Positions 42,140-52,967 of a stretch of DNA of 64,000 bases are shown one piece after another; position 1 is the first letter of the stretch; each line of letters starts with the position of its first letter. The DNA is taken from NCBI RefSeq assembly GCF_040412425.1, contig NC_089781.1, positions 50,978,727 through 51,042,726 on the forward strand. Direction: 5' to 3'. The position numbers were made by a program, and so were the translations under genes. The notes under the pieces are model-generated. The model was not told the origin of the DNA. It did not search any database and saw only the letters and a program-made list of their open reading frames with translations. The stretch comes from Macrobrachium rosenbergii (taxonomy: Eukaryota; Arthropoda; Malacostraca; Decapoda; Palaemonidae).

Positions 42140-42757
42140 TTAGCTGTACTGTAGAGTTACTGGTGAGAGGCCTGGGCATGCTGCACAGGGTATGCCCTCC
42201 GCTGTAAAGGCTGGTGGGGGCCGTTTGTGACTGGCTGCAGGGACCGTCACTCGTGCCGTTCTGACTGGCTGACGTCTGCCATCAATGCTTTTCCTTTCCT
42301 TATCGGCTGACGTCTGCCATAGATGTTTTTCCTTTTCCCAAGTGTCCAACGGGTGCATCGCTCTCGGGGGGGCATCGACCCCCAACGTCTTCCCCTCAAT
42401 CCCTCACCCCCTTTGGCCATCGGGAAACGGAAGGGTGGGGGGGTGGGGGAGGCCGACACATAGGCTAGCCTCGCCACCACCCACCACCGGACTGGGGCAT
42501 GGCCTGGGCGAGGTGGTTCGTGCCCATGGCCTGGAATGAGCCGCATCAATTCATAACAACGTCACCTTGACGGTGACATATTTCGGATGGTCACGAGATG
42601 AGGAGAGGTCATCCGATTTAGTCCGTGGGCAATTTGGGGAGGCCTAACCTGCCTCCTGCTTTGTGGCCCACAAGTCAACCTCTTTGCTCGAGCTCCCTCC
42701 TCCCCCCCGCCCCCCCCCCAATGAAATGGAGAGGCCTCTGCCTTTCTGGCGACCTAC
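42140..42757 (-). other. GC-rich first intron sequence of the Rab18 gene (predicted)
   Basis: It follows the splice donor at 42757. It is markedly richer in G+C than its surroundings. It holds a 37-bp tandem duplication (TGGCTGACGTCTGCCAT units near 42265 and 42303). I found no further exon in it. Confidence 0.5.
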
Positions 42758-42828
42758 CTTGACTTCCCAACGCCACTCTCGCCTATGATGAGAATCTTGA
42801 GCGTGGTGAGAATGTCCGAATCAGACAT
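42758..42828 (-). CDS. Rab18: Rab18 GTPase, first coding exon
   Basis: The minus strand reads ATG (42826-42828) followed by 23 codons, MSDSDILTTLKILIIGESGV then GKS. It ends in a split codon AG next to the splice donor GTAGGT (42757-42752). The peptide is the N-terminus of Rab18: LTTLKILIIGESGVGKS is the family's first strand and P-loop (GESGVGKS, matching GxxxxGKS/T), and vertebrate Rab18 has the same 17-residue stretch. In Rab18 the next residue is Ser, which the split codon AG+T/C would encode. Rab18 acts on endoplasmic reticulum and lipid-droplet membranes. The later exons (switch regions, C-terminal prenylation site) were not found in the window. It is too short to stand out as an open reading frame. 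Confidence 0.85.
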
Positions 42829-43020
42829 CGCTGACAGGTGCACAGCAGAAGTCTCGAACAGCACAGAGGTAACAACAACAACAACAACAACAGCAATATT
42901 TACGTCGCAGATGACTGTTCGTCACAGTTGCCAACACCCGTTCGAAATTGCAATAGTTATTCACTTATTGTAGCACAACGTTGATAACCTGTTATCTTAT
43001 CTTCATATGGAAGCAAAATA
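42829..43020 (-). promoter_or_regulatory. Rab18 5' leader, with (AAC)n microsatellite
   Basis: Sequence upstream of the Rab18 start on the minus strand. The (AAC)n run at 42871-42892 would lie in the 5' untranslated region or promoter. No TATA box or defined transcription start can be assigned by eye, so the extent is a guess. Confidence 0.4.
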
Positions 43021-43024
43021 TATA

Positions 43025-43025
43025 T

Positions 43026-43067
<42 letters not shown>
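43025..43067. repeat. (AG)n microsatellite
   Basis: AG run with a single GATA interruption, about 200 bp upstream of the Rab18 start codon. Confidence 0.9.
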
Positions 43068-43070
<3 letters not shown>

Positions 43071-43800
43071 GAGAGGGTTTCTTGTTAAAACAAGTCTTGG
43101 ATCCAAGAGAAACGTTTCATTTCGGGTAACAACAAAATAGTCGCAGGCAATTTTCTTGCGAGTTACACATTGGTCGTGGCCGACACAATCAGTTATTACC
43201 AGAGCTGCAGATAATGTTAGTTGCTTCTAATGTGGATAACACCGAGTGTATAAGTTTCAAGGGAAAACTGACACTGCGAAAACGCGAAGAGAAATTCATT
43301 TCAAACCTGTATGGTGGCTAATTCATATGATATTTTATCGCCTACGCATCAAATTTACCATGTGCAAGGGTTAGGATAAGCTTTTAAGGGAAAAAGTTTT
43401 CCTCATCCCGAGGCAACTAAAAATGTTAGGGAAATGAACGCGCATAAATTGAGATACAACGGGTTAGATACATCTTACAAAACACAGAAAATATGATTTT
43501 TGGGACTACATGGATTATTACTAAAATAGCTTTCAGCAAAAATAAAACATTATGTGGTGACCTTTATTCGCGGATTGATAATAAAGAAAATAGAAACGTA
43601 AAATGCTTCATATGCATTCTTAAATAATCAATGATTGATAAAATGTGTAAATAAACCATCGTCAAGGTACTGTAAATGACGAGTGTCCACTGACCAGACG
43701 TGTCGGATTTATTTCTGCTCCAGCATAGGCAGACCCGGAAGAAGAACTGCTATAATATGAATTAATGTAAAATTTTTGTAAATTTGCATGCATGCAAAGG
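43068..43800. other. non-coding AT-rich DNA
   Basis: No gene recognised. 43748-43790 holds a 40-bp motif (CTATAATATGAATTAATGTA and onward) that recurs at 44868-44912. Confidence 0.5.
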
Positions 43801-43814
43801 AGCCCTAGAAAGAA

Positions 43815-44340
43815 AGGAAAGGATTCAAAGTGAACACTGGAAAGACAGAGCTAATGATTAGTAGTAAAGAAGTAGCCTACATGAAGAAGTAAACATTTAA
43901 ATGGAAGATGGTACAGTGCTAAAACAGAACGATGAGTTTAACTACTTGGGATCAATAATAACAGCGGAGGGAGGAACTGAGAAAGCAGTGAGACAGAGAG
44001 TGAAAGAAGCGTGGCGAAAATGGAGAGAAGTAACGAGTTTTTTTTAGACAACAAAATGCCATTTAAGGCTCAAAATGAAGATTTATACGACAGTTATCAG
44101 GTCATTAGGCTACTATTACATGGGGCGGAAACTTGGGCACTTAAGAAGAAAGAGGAGGGACTATTAGAAAGAACGAGATGACGATGGTGAGGCGGATTGC
44201 TGGAATATGACTACTGGAAAGGAGTGAGAGTCTAGATATGAGAAGAATGTGCGATATATGTATTGAAAGGAGAAGGTTAGGGAAGCTCGTTGAGATACTA
44301 TGACCTTGTAGGCTAATACGAAGAGAGGATAATAACTGGT
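43815..44340 (+). pseudogene. LINE reverse transcriptase, C-terminal fragment
   Basis: Plus-strand translation over shifting frames gives FKVNTGKTELMISSKE, NDEFNYLGSIITAEGGTEK, VKEAWRKWREVTS, LLLHGAETWALKKKEE and LLERTRMTMVRRIAGI. These are the hallmarks of the thumb/C-terminal region of non-LTR retrotransposon RT (the GAETWAL and YLGS-type motifs). It is 5' truncated, with several stops. The subfamily is uncertain. Confidence 0.75.
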
Positions 44341-45370
44341 GCGGAGGACTTATGCAATGGTTCTGATTTGAAATGCTGTTGCTGTTTCCTTTATTACATG
44401 TCTTTTATTGCTGAGGAATATACTACACGTTTGATAAATTAAAGTTATGGAACTGAGAAATATTGCTTACAGTAACGTAGTTTAAAAAAACTTGAAATTT
44501 CTGAAGAGGACACTGTTTGGTGAAGACAAATCGAAGCGCCCTCCTCACTCTTCTTCTAGCACCATGTAGGAAGACGTGCTTTGTGCGTGTGTCACAGGCA
44601 GCCCTCCTGCTAGAATCGACCATAAATTTAGTGTTAGGTAATTGTAGCGTTTTTAATCCAATCTTGATCGATGCCACCTTAGCCTTGTATTGATATGTAA
44701 CATAAAATGAAGTACACCACATTTGTAGGCTCGATCAAATAGCGATTTCAGTGATTTTGCAACAAAATTAACGCAACTTTTGCTTCTGATTGCCCCCCAC
44801 CCGGCCCCCCGTGTTCCAGAAGTCGTCCATTGTTCCTTGTTCAGTTCGTTCTTGATTGTAAACCCAGCTATAATATGAATTAATGTAAAATTTTTGTAAA
44901 TTTACATATATTTTTTCATAGTAACCTAGTATATGGTGTGGATGTATTTTTTTACTATAATTTGTTCTTGTAATAATAAAAGCAGAAAATGGACTCATGT
45001 TTGGTGTAGCCACATCTTGTGCTGGTTCGAAGCCGTTATCCTTTGATTGAGTATCCCTGCTCAGAAGAGTGGGCAGGAATCAGTGTTAACTGAGTTATTG
45101 TTGGGAAAATTTCTCGACACTGGGTTTCGTCAATTCCTTTCTTTCTTCATTGAGTCGGAGTGATAAGAACACACGTAATGGCTGAATGGGTTTTATTGTC
45201 CAACTATCTTCAGAGTCTAGACTCGCCATATGGTGAAGGTTTCTTTACATTCTGGTATGCAATGACTGACTTGAGCGTTTGCGGTTGCCAGGTGGTAAAT
45301 TTAAAATCAAACATTATAAAAGAGACAAAACTGAGAATCATATGTTTAGACTAATATTTGAACACCTCTC
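44341..45370. other. non-coding DNA between LINE and solo DIRS end
   Basis: Contains the second copy of the 40-bp motif (44868-44912). Short open stretches show no recognisable homology. Confidence 0.4.
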
Positions 45371-45376
45371 CTTGAG

Positions 45377-45535
45377 GAACAGTTGTTCCTACACGGTATA
45401 CAAACCCTCGGTCCTTTACAATAGGAATTTACTTCAGCACAGCTGGGACACAGCCGTTTAACTTTAAACAAGGTGATGAAGCACTTAGTTAACTACAGCA
45501 AAGTCCACCGTGCTTTGCAGCTAAGCCCCGCCTAC
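45377..45535. repeat. solo D7-family DIRS terminal repeat
   Basis: GGTATACAAACCCTCGGTCC and TTTAAACAAGGTGATGAAGC align with the D7 left end (27045-27150). No DIRS body is attached on either side. Confidence 0.75.
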
Positions 45536-46440
45536 TGATTACGTCATGACCATTCATTGAAGCTGATTGGTTGGCAATAGTTTCGAAAAGATGGTTAATT
45601 TGTGGTTCTTTTCATCTTCATTTATTTTGCAATGGTTGTTTTCCGAACTAAAATACATTCTGCTGACTACCCAAAGGAAATGTTATATTATCCCCGCAAT
45701 AAAATCATAATACACATCTCCCTAAAAATGGTAAAAAAAACAGGAAAATATGAATAAAGTCAGAAGTGTTCCGCGATGCTGCAATGTTGTGTTTCGTAAA
45801 TGAGGTTCACCTCAAGAGGGAGGTGACACAGGGAATGTCTGCATTCGAATCGGTGCACTTGAATCACTGGACAATGATAAATACCATCTGATATTCTAAA
45901 TTTAACACAGATTTTCTCAGAGCTATGCAGGCTGGTATTCCATATTGATTCAGGAAATTTTACTACATTTAATAGTCACAAAATCGATTTCATTGCAATC
46001 GTTTAGGCTACACATTCGGAGGGATGACAAGCAGTGACTTCACTAAAATCACAGTATGATAGGCTATACGAGTTGTACTGGATATATTTTGCTGAGAATT
46101 TCCTTAAATTTTTCTCCTTTCGAAATAACAGGACCATAAAGAATGACATAGATCTATAATGTCCTATGTCTTTATGACGTTTGGATTATAGGCCTATCTT
46201 ATATTCAGTCGTTTTATTGTGGTTCGTGTTGTGGTTATTCTTGTTTTTGTTTCTGCTGTTACGGTGCTTGTAGTGTCTTCAAAAAATTTTCATATGATAA
46301 CCTAGCATTGCAGAATAAACATAGACCCATTCATAAAATACTGGTGTAAAGAATTATCTGTCTGCTCTTGTTAACTGAAATTTAGTCATTTGTTTTAATT
46401 AAAAGTAATCGAGGTCTTTATGAATATAGTCTATGCTAGA
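45536..46440. other. non-coding AT-rich DNA
   Basis: Nothing recognised beyond scattered TAGGCCTA-type motifs. Confidence 0.4.
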
Positions 46441-46444
46441 ATAC

Positions 46445-46447
<3 letters not shown>

Positions 46448-46517
<70 letters not shown>
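46448..46517. repeat. (AG)n microsatellite
   Basis: A perfect AG run of about 35 units. Confidence 0.95.
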
Positions 46518-46519
<2 letters not shown>

Positions 46520-46910
46520 ACTGACTCTTATGTATCCTTTCGTCCAACAGGGTAATCTACAAGAATGCCCCAAAAGCAAATGAATCATAGGCTACTCACA
46601 GACTGGTTTGGACCATCTCATACATAACTTTTTCAGCTATCATTTATTTTCTTATTTCGGCAAGTATCTTATGATGCCTTCCTACCATAGCCTTCATTTT
46701 CATAGAAATGCTACAGCAGCCTTATATTTACTCATCACAGTAATATAATTTGTTATCCCTTTTGTGAATATATTTTCGATACAGTTCATTGAGAGCAGTT
46801 TGATAGTTGTGTGTAAGGCTGAGACAGTCCTGTAAAGCCATCTGTAAAGTCATTTGTGAAGTCTCTGCTGAACATGTTGTTTGTAAAGTCTCTGCTGAGC
46901 AAGTTTTCTG

Positions 46911-47259
46911 TGGTGACGTCCCATTTTCTTTGCCTCTACAATTAGTCACGCCTAACGTGCCAGGTCACGAAAATTCAATCATTTAAACTATGTATATAAT
47001 TGTTTACCTGTTGTCAATTGTGTATCGTGTATTTCTTCTTTCACAGACATCAAGATTGTATTCATTTTCAGTTCTGTCTATTTTCACATTGTAAAGTGTA
47101 CTCATTCGCTGTATTTATTGTTAATTATTATCGACCTCAGGTCACTTATGCTCCCACTGTATTCCGCGACACGACGTCAGTTTGCCGTTATATAAACCGC
47201 CTGGATCGTGAATAAATCAGCAGTACTCTTTTACCTGTTAGTTTTTTGCACCTCTTAAA
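46911..47259 (+). repeat. Gypsy-group LTR, copy 1
   Basis: About 350 bp, aligned along its whole length with 50899-51255. Landmarks are CACGCCTAACGTGCCAGGTC, ACCTGTTGTCAATTGTGTAT, CGACCTCAGGTCACT, a TATA-like TTATATAAACCGCCTGGATC and GTGAATAAA (polyadenylation signal). It ends near CACCTCTTAAA. No primer-binding site follows, so it is solo or truncated. Confidence 0.75.
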
Positions 47260-47975
47260 GTCCTATGATTGATCTGTGTGTGCCATCGGCTACGTGCCCA
47301 CAAGTTTTCCTTTTATTCTCTGTGGTATAGGTGGCGTTACAATTACTACGGCTATCCACGCATGTGTGTGTACTTGATTATACATGTACAGTCGGCAAAA
47401 GAAAAATTGGCATAGTTTCTTTATTCATCATTCATAATGGAATTACTGCCATATGCAGGTGCCAGATTATTTGCTTGTCAATCGTGGCAGCCTAAGAAGC
47501 ATTTGGAATTTGGCTTTGCTTCTGCTCGAGTCTTGACGTTCACCCAACGCATCGTACAGCACTGGCTTGTCGTCATTCGTCACCTACAGCCGATAAATAA
47601 TACATTTGGCCTGTCAGTATGCTTTAATAGCAAAGTGTAATTCAACTAATTTTGTCCTTTGATCAATAAGATAATTGGCATGACACATTTAGTAGGCCTA
47701 AATTTGACTTCTGATTCTGACACCTGATTATCCTACAGTAGGCCTATTTTCAATAGTATATCTCTCGGATGCATCATGTGACTGAATATTTAAATCGACA
47801 ATATCTATATTAATCTGCTTTATTTGATTATTCCCGTTATTCTTTTTTAATGGCCACATTCTCCTTTTTTCTTATTCTTTCCATTACTGCTTAACATAAT
47901 TTACTCAGACTTAGCTATCTCATGTCAAAAGGCAATCATAAGAAATCAAACGAATACAACTTAGTCCTTGCATAT
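47260..47975. other. non-coding DNA between LTRs
   Basis: No gene recognised. An open stretch at 47437-47640 has no known homology. Confidence 0.35.
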
Positions 47976-48360
47976 TGTAAAGTTCCCGCTCAACGCATTC
48001 TCTGCAATGAACATCCCGTTTTCTGTGGTGCCTTCACATTCGACCTGGGGTCGACCGAACACATATTATTACCATTATTGTGAATTGTGTATTTCATTGT
48101 CTAATCAAGTGACCATGCATGATGTACATGTAATGGAGTATTTTTGTAACACATCAGACATTATTAATCATTACGTTTTCTGTATGTACCTGTCCTGTTT
48201 TTTGCAGAGAAATAGTTTGACTTCAGGTCACCTGTAAATCTTTGTACCAGCGGTCTCTGTGAAGTACACAGACATCCTCACGCCGCTTTATAAGTGGATC
48301 GCTTCACCAATAAACTAGCAGTACTCGTCTTCCTGCTCATTATTTCGCACCTCTCTCACA
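47976..48360 (+). repeat. Gypsy-group LTR, second subfamily
   Basis: Starts TGTAAAGTTCCC and ends CTCTCTCACA. Internal landmarks are CTTTATAAGTGGATCGCTTC (TATA-like) and CAATAAACTAGCAGTACTCG (polyadenylation signal), which parallel the 3' half of the LTRs at 46911 and 50899. A primer-binding site and gag follow, so this is the 5' LTR of an element. Confidence 0.75.
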
Positions 48361-48361
48361 G

Positions 48362-48379
48362 TGGTGACCCCTGGAGTGG
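48362..48379 (+). promoter_or_regulatory. primer-binding site
   Basis: TGGTGACCCC directly after the LTR. Its first ten bases match the complement of the tRNA-Trp 3' end used by CsRn1-clade Gypsy elements; beyond that the match is poor. Confidence 0.55.
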
Positions 48380-48589
48380 TTCCTGGAAGCCATTAACAGA
48401 CCCAAACAGTGACTAAGTCTTGGCCCGATGAACCAGCCCACGCCCCTAACGGACTAACTACAGAGCTCTAACAAAGCATTTGGGCGTTACCGACACTCGT
48501 CGACAGGTCACCAGCGTCATTAGCGGCCCCGCAAGGCACGCTCCCAAACGTGTATTGACACAAGTGTTCCCTCGCACTCCAAGTGAGAG

Positions 48590-48910
48590 CGCAGAATGAG
48601 CATGGATGTAGACATTCCCAACCACATACACAAATTACCACGAACTTCTCAGAGGCAGACGCCTTCCCAGCGCGCTCCTCCACTCCCCGGTACCTGCACC
48701 CCACGAGATGACCCCTGATGGACCAACCAAAGGCGGCCCTCAGCATAAGGCTGTGGCCATTCACCAATCAAGACGCAGCATCCTGGTTCTACAGGGTCGA
48801 GGGGCAATTCAGAGGTAGCAGGCCTAACTGATATGAGAAGGTGTTAATGACGACGTCGGCCCGGACATCATCATCAACGCCCTCCCAGAGGAGATATACC
48901 ATGTGTAATG
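48590..48910 (+). pseudogene. Gypsy gag fragment (N-terminal), sense copy
   Basis: Starts MDVDIPNHIHK and, after stops, includes a frame with ASWFYRVEGQF and later INALPEEIY-like sequence near 48870-48895. Better-preserved antisense copies of the same gag lie at 49395-49530 and 53402-53680. It ends abruptly at about 48905. Confidence 0.65.
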
Positions 48911-49239
48911 GGGAAAATTATTCCTTTAAATATTATTGAGAAGATCACCCGTGGTTAATGAGTGTTTTCATTTTTAATGTGGCATCGAAGTGTAGCCAGT
49001 TTTTCTTCGCTCGAGCCCTGCCACCTTCCAGGAGCTATTTTACCAAATTATTTAATGTTATTATCTAAAAGCCAATCTATTCGAGACCTGCTCCCAGTCA
49101 GTCTCCAGTCAAAGAGCAGCCTGCACCCTCGACCTTGCAGGAGGAAGGAACGTTAAAAAGAAGTTGAGCCTTATGTAAGGTTTGTAGATACAGTGCCTAA
49201 TTCTTTGGTGTGGGGCCCCTGGGTGTTTCAGTTGCTGCT

Positions 49240-49990
49240 AGGCTATACCATGGTGGCCTGTGTGGGTGGCCGCCGCCTCCCATTTTTTGAAGGGAAGATG
49301 TAAACTTGGGGGGGCTTCCTGTTAAAAGGCACCTTTAGCCATCTCTGGGCAGCTCTCAGGTAGTCTTGTCCATTGACATATGTTGTGTATATAGTGCGGG
49401 AAGGCGTCTGCCTCTGTATCAAATGATTTACAGTTCGCTGTAATTTGTGTGTGGTTGGGAATGTCTGCATCCATGCTCATTCCGTGCTCTCACTTGGAGT
49501 GTGATTTTGTTGGGAACACTTGTGTCAAAGGAATATTTCCAGTTCAGTTAGTCCTGAAGAATATGTAAATTGGATCTAGTCCAGATCTGAAGACTATCTA
49601 ATAACGCCTGAGTAATTCTTCTGCTGGTGGGATGGCCTTTTCTGGTTGACAACGTTGACATCGGCCTCCATGGTGGGGTCCTCAGTATGGAGGCAGTTGA
49701 TGGAGTGTGCAGGTGTGGATGCCCATTTTGCCCCTTTGTGGAGTCCGTCAGCTGCTGCGCCACCCTGATCAGGTCCTCGACTAGCAGGGTGTGCCGCCCC
49801 CATTTTTGAAGGGTGATCTGCCTCCGGCGGACCTCCAGCGGTAGCTGCCGGAGTGGTTGGGAAGATCTGCATCCCTCAACAGGCTGATTTCTTTGCATCT
49901 GCCACTGCTGTCAATCTCTGGTGGGATGGCCTTTCTGGGAGGAGGAGGAGGTCCTGGAGGGCATGCCACGTTTCCAAGAGGTATCATGGC
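49240..49990 (-). pseudogene. Gypsy gag fragments, antisense copy
   Basis: 49395-49500 is the inverse of the N-terminal gag at 48590. 49548-49987 encodes HLHTPSTASILRTPPWRPM and QQLPLEVRRRQITLQKWGR, which recur in the copies at 52155-52300. Frames are broken. Confidence 0.6.
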
Positions 49991-50248
49991 AATGCAAGTA
50001 TGGTGATTCCAGCGGTAGCTACCCGCAGGAAGATCTCCTCAACAGGCTGAGACAACAATGGTTAGGGAGACACAGACGGAAATATTGTATGGTAGAGGTT
50101 GCGTTCCTTGAGAGAGAGAAAACGGGATGCTCTTGTTTCTCTCTTTGTCTGGGTCCCTCCGAAGGTATGATGCATGCACACACATGTGTGCTCGAAAGAG
50201 ACCGTGATCGACGCGACGAGGTCTCTTACAATACTCCCCCCCAAGCAA
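49974..50248 (-). repeat. 300-bp family R repeat, copy 1 (antisense)
   Basis: Ends GACGAGGTCTCTTACA and contains AACAATGGTTAGGGAGA and GAGGTTGCGTTCCTTGAGAG. It aligns with 51370-51672 in the same orientation, and with 51889-52155 and 52664-52967 inverted. Confidence 0.7.
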
Positions 50249-50898
50249 GGCATTGATGTAGAAATCGTCTTGCTGACAATTGGAAGGCACAAAGGGCTTG
50301 GGCTGGGGCGGTCAGGAGGCTGAAGGGCGGCACCGGCTGGCAGGAACTCGAGGAGGATGGTAGCGGGTTGAAGGATGATGTCTGCTGATCCTTCGGTAGC
50401 AAGCTCAAGGGGGACGGCAATAGGCTGAAGGATGACAGCGGCTGATCCTTCGGTAGCCAACTCGAGGAGGGCAGCAGCAGGCTGAAGGATGACATCGGCT
50501 GGTCCTTCGTTGGTCAGCTCATCTGGTATGAGTTCGGGGGCGGCGTCAGGCTTCCTGGAGGAGGCGTCCAGGGCTCTGGTGGTGGGGTGGGTCATCTCGG
50601 AGGGTCAGACATCTATTGAAGACTCGGGAACGGCAGGAAGCGGGGAGGCGGCGAAGGGTCTGTTGGCGCGCGGGTTGTCATCTTGGGTTGGCTGTCTGCC
50701 ATCGGCTCCTTCGTGTCACTCCGGGGTCACCAGTGTAAGGACGGGATTGAGTGACATACTGGCTGGGTGTTGACTGGTTATTGGTGGTTCCTTACTGAAT
50801 GAATGTATAGAATCTTCGAAGTTGCTACTGGCTGGTGCGAGCTGCAAAGTAGCATCTACACACAGATAGGGCAAAACGGAGGTAATGTTTCGGACATT
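50249..50898 (-). other. Pro/Leu/Ala-rich repetitive sequence
   Basis: Near 50330-50500 a unit of about 66 bp recurs with CTCGAGGAGGATGGTAGC, AGGATGATGTCTGCTGATCC and GGCTGAAGGATGAC. The minus strand reads a repetitive ELATEGSADIILQPA-like peptide. Probably the tail of a gag-related frame; unassigned. Confidence 0.45.
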
Positions 50899-51255
50899 TG
50901 TGACGTTGTCCCGTTTTCTTCGCCTATACAATTGGTCACACCTAACGTGCCAGGTCACGCGAATTCAATCATTTAAAACTGTGTATATATTTGTTCACCT
51001 GTTGTCAATTGTGTATCTTGTATTTCTTCGTTCACAGGCATCAAGATTATATCCATTTTGAGTTCTGTCTATTTTTACATTGTAAAGTGTACTCGTTCGC
51101 TGTATATTATTGTTAATTATTATCGACCTCAGGTCACTCACGATCTCATTGTCTTTCGCGGCTCGGCGCCAGTCTGCTGCTATATAAACTGCCTGGATCT
51201 TGAATAAAGTAGCAGTTCTCTTTTACCTGCTCGTTTTTTTTTTGCACCTCTTACA
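50899..51255 (+). repeat. Gypsy-group LTR, copy 2
   Basis: TGTGACGTTGTCCC to CACCTCTTACA, 357 bp. It has TATA-like CTATATAAACTGCCTGGATC and TGAATAAAG. It aligns with 46911-47259. No primer-binding site follows. Confidence 0.78.
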
Positions 51256-51369
51256 ATAACACATATATCAATGGAAAGGCCAGGAAATTCCACATATGGC
51301 CAATTGCATGAGATTTGAGAAAGATTAATGAATACAATGCAGTAGCATAATATGTATGAAATGGCGAGA

Positions 51370-51672
51370 CGTTTGGCGTCTTCACAAACAGAAACATACA
51401 TACAGTTTGATACAGAAGATTCGGTGGAACATTATGAGTACATAATTAGAATGCTTGCATGGCAAGCAAGTAGTGGTGATTGTACATAAATCGAGACAAC
51501 AATGGTTAGGGAGAAACAGATGGAAACATTGTATGGTAGAAGTTGCGTTCCTTGAGAGTGAGAAAACGGGATGCTCTTGTTTTTCTCTCTGTCTGGGTCC
51601 CTCTGAAGGTATGACGCATACACACACATGTGCTCGAAAGAGACCGCAATTGGTGCAATGAGGTCTCTTACA
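51370..51672 (-). repeat. R repeat, copy 2 (antisense)
   Basis: GGCGTCTTCACAAACAGAAA at one end and GGTCTCTTACA at the other. It forms a large inverted repeat with copy 3 around a 216-bp gag spacer. Confidence 0.8.
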
Positions 51673-51888
51673 GTTTCCCTCCTGCCGAGGGTTGAGGGCA
51701 TGGGCAGCTCTCTTGGAGACTGGCAGGGAGCAGGTCTCGACGAGAGTGGCTTTGAACTCCTGGAAGGTGGCGGGGCTCGACGTCGTCATTAACCAAGGGG
51801 TGATCTTCTTTATATCTCCTCTGGGAGGGCGTTGATGGCGATGTCCGCCTTCAACACCTCGTTGGTTAGGCCTCCTACCTGAATGTAT
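51673..51888 (-). pseudogene. Gypsy gag fragment between inverted R repeats
   Basis: The minus strand reads NEVL..ADIAINALPEE-like sequence, then ITPWLMTTSSPATFQEFKAT and LVETCSLPVSKRAAHALN. This block is repeated at 52440-52660 and, degraded, at 53230-53420. Confidence 0.65.
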
Positions 51889-52155
51889 TGTAAGAGACCG
51901 CATTGGCGGTCTTATGGGTGCACGTGTGTGTGAATCATCCATCAGAGAAAACTAGACAAAGCATCCTGCTTTCTCTCTCTCCCTCCTGTGAGTCACCTGG
52001 AGGGAACCACTCGAAGGAACGCAACTTCTACCATACATATACAAACACCACTACTTGCATTGCCATGCAAGCATTCCAATCATGTACTCATAATGTTCCA
52101 CTGAATCTTCTGTGTCAAACTGTATGTATGTTTCTGTTTGTGAAGACGCCGGCCT
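51889..52155 (+). repeat. R repeat, copy 3
   Basis: TGTAAGAGACCGCATTGGCG to TTTCTGTTTGTGAAGACGCC. Confidence 0.8.
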
Positions 52156-52663
52156 TTGTGGTGGGGTCCTTTGGCCGGAGGCAGTTGACGGGGTGTGCGG
52201 GCATGGACGCCCGCTTTGCTGCCAACCAGTGGAGTCCATCAGCAGGAAGGGCGCCACCTGATCAGGTCCTCAACCAGCAGGATGTGTGCTTCAAGTGATC
52301 TGCCCTGGACCATACCCGGCAGTAGCTGCTGCAGGAAGATGCCCGACAGGCTGATTTCCTGCGCCTGCCGCTGCTGTCAGTCCCAGGGGGAGGAGGAGGA
52401 GGTCCTGGAGGGAATGCCACGTTTCCAAGAGGTTTCCCTCCTGCCGGGGGTTGAGGGCGAGGTCGAGGGCACTGGCAGCTCTCTAGGAGACTGGCAGGGA
52501 GCAGGTCTCAATGAGGGTGGCTTTTAACTCCTGGAAGGTGGCAGGGCTCGTCGTCGTCATTAACCACGTGGCGATCTTCTTGTATATCTCCCCCGGGAGG
52601 GCATTGATGGCGATGTCTGCCTTTAACACCTCGTCGGTTAGGCCTGCTACCTGAATGTATTGT
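52156..52663 (-). pseudogene. Gypsy gag fragment, tandem copy
   Basis: Same gag order as 51673-51888, with additional sequence (HTPSTASGQRTPPQRPAS; EEEEVLEG on the plus strand as shadow). It is flanked by R repeats of the same orientation, giving a tandem period of about 775 bp with the next copy. Confidence 0.6.
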
Positions 52664-52967
52664 AAGAGACCACATTGGCGGTCTTACGGGCGCACGTGTG
52701 TGTGAATCATCCATCGGAGAAAACAAGACAAAGCATCCCACTTTCTCTCTCTCCCTCCCGTGCGTCACCTGGAGGGAACTGCTCGAAGGAACGCAACTTC
52801 TACCATAAATATTTGTCTGTTTCTCTCTAACCATTGTTATCTCGATTCATGTACAATCACGACTACTTGCATTGCCATGCAAGCATTCCAATCATGTACT
52901 CATAATGTTCCACCAAATCTTCTGTGTCAAACTGTATGTATTTTTCTGTTTGTGAAGACGCCAGCCT
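52664..52967 (+). repeat. R repeat, copy 4
   Basis: TGTAAGAGACCACATTGGCG to TTTCTGTTTGTGAAGACGCC. It has a longer middle than copy 3. Confidence 0.8.

Noticed and set aside
39700..42750. Rab18 exon 2 (continuing after GKS, with the switch I region)
   Set aside because: I looked on the minus strand for the conserved continuation and the downstream DTAGQE motif and saw neither in the non-transposon DNA to the left of exon 1.
45023..45033. GGTTCGAAGCC, a match to the RNA polymerase III B box
   Set aside because: No A box or cloverleaf could be found at the proper distance upstream, so neither a tRNA gene nor a tRNA-derived SINE is supported.
15305..46517. (AG)n tracts as functional elements
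   Set aside because: Long AG microsatellites are common in decapod genomes. They were listed as repeats only.
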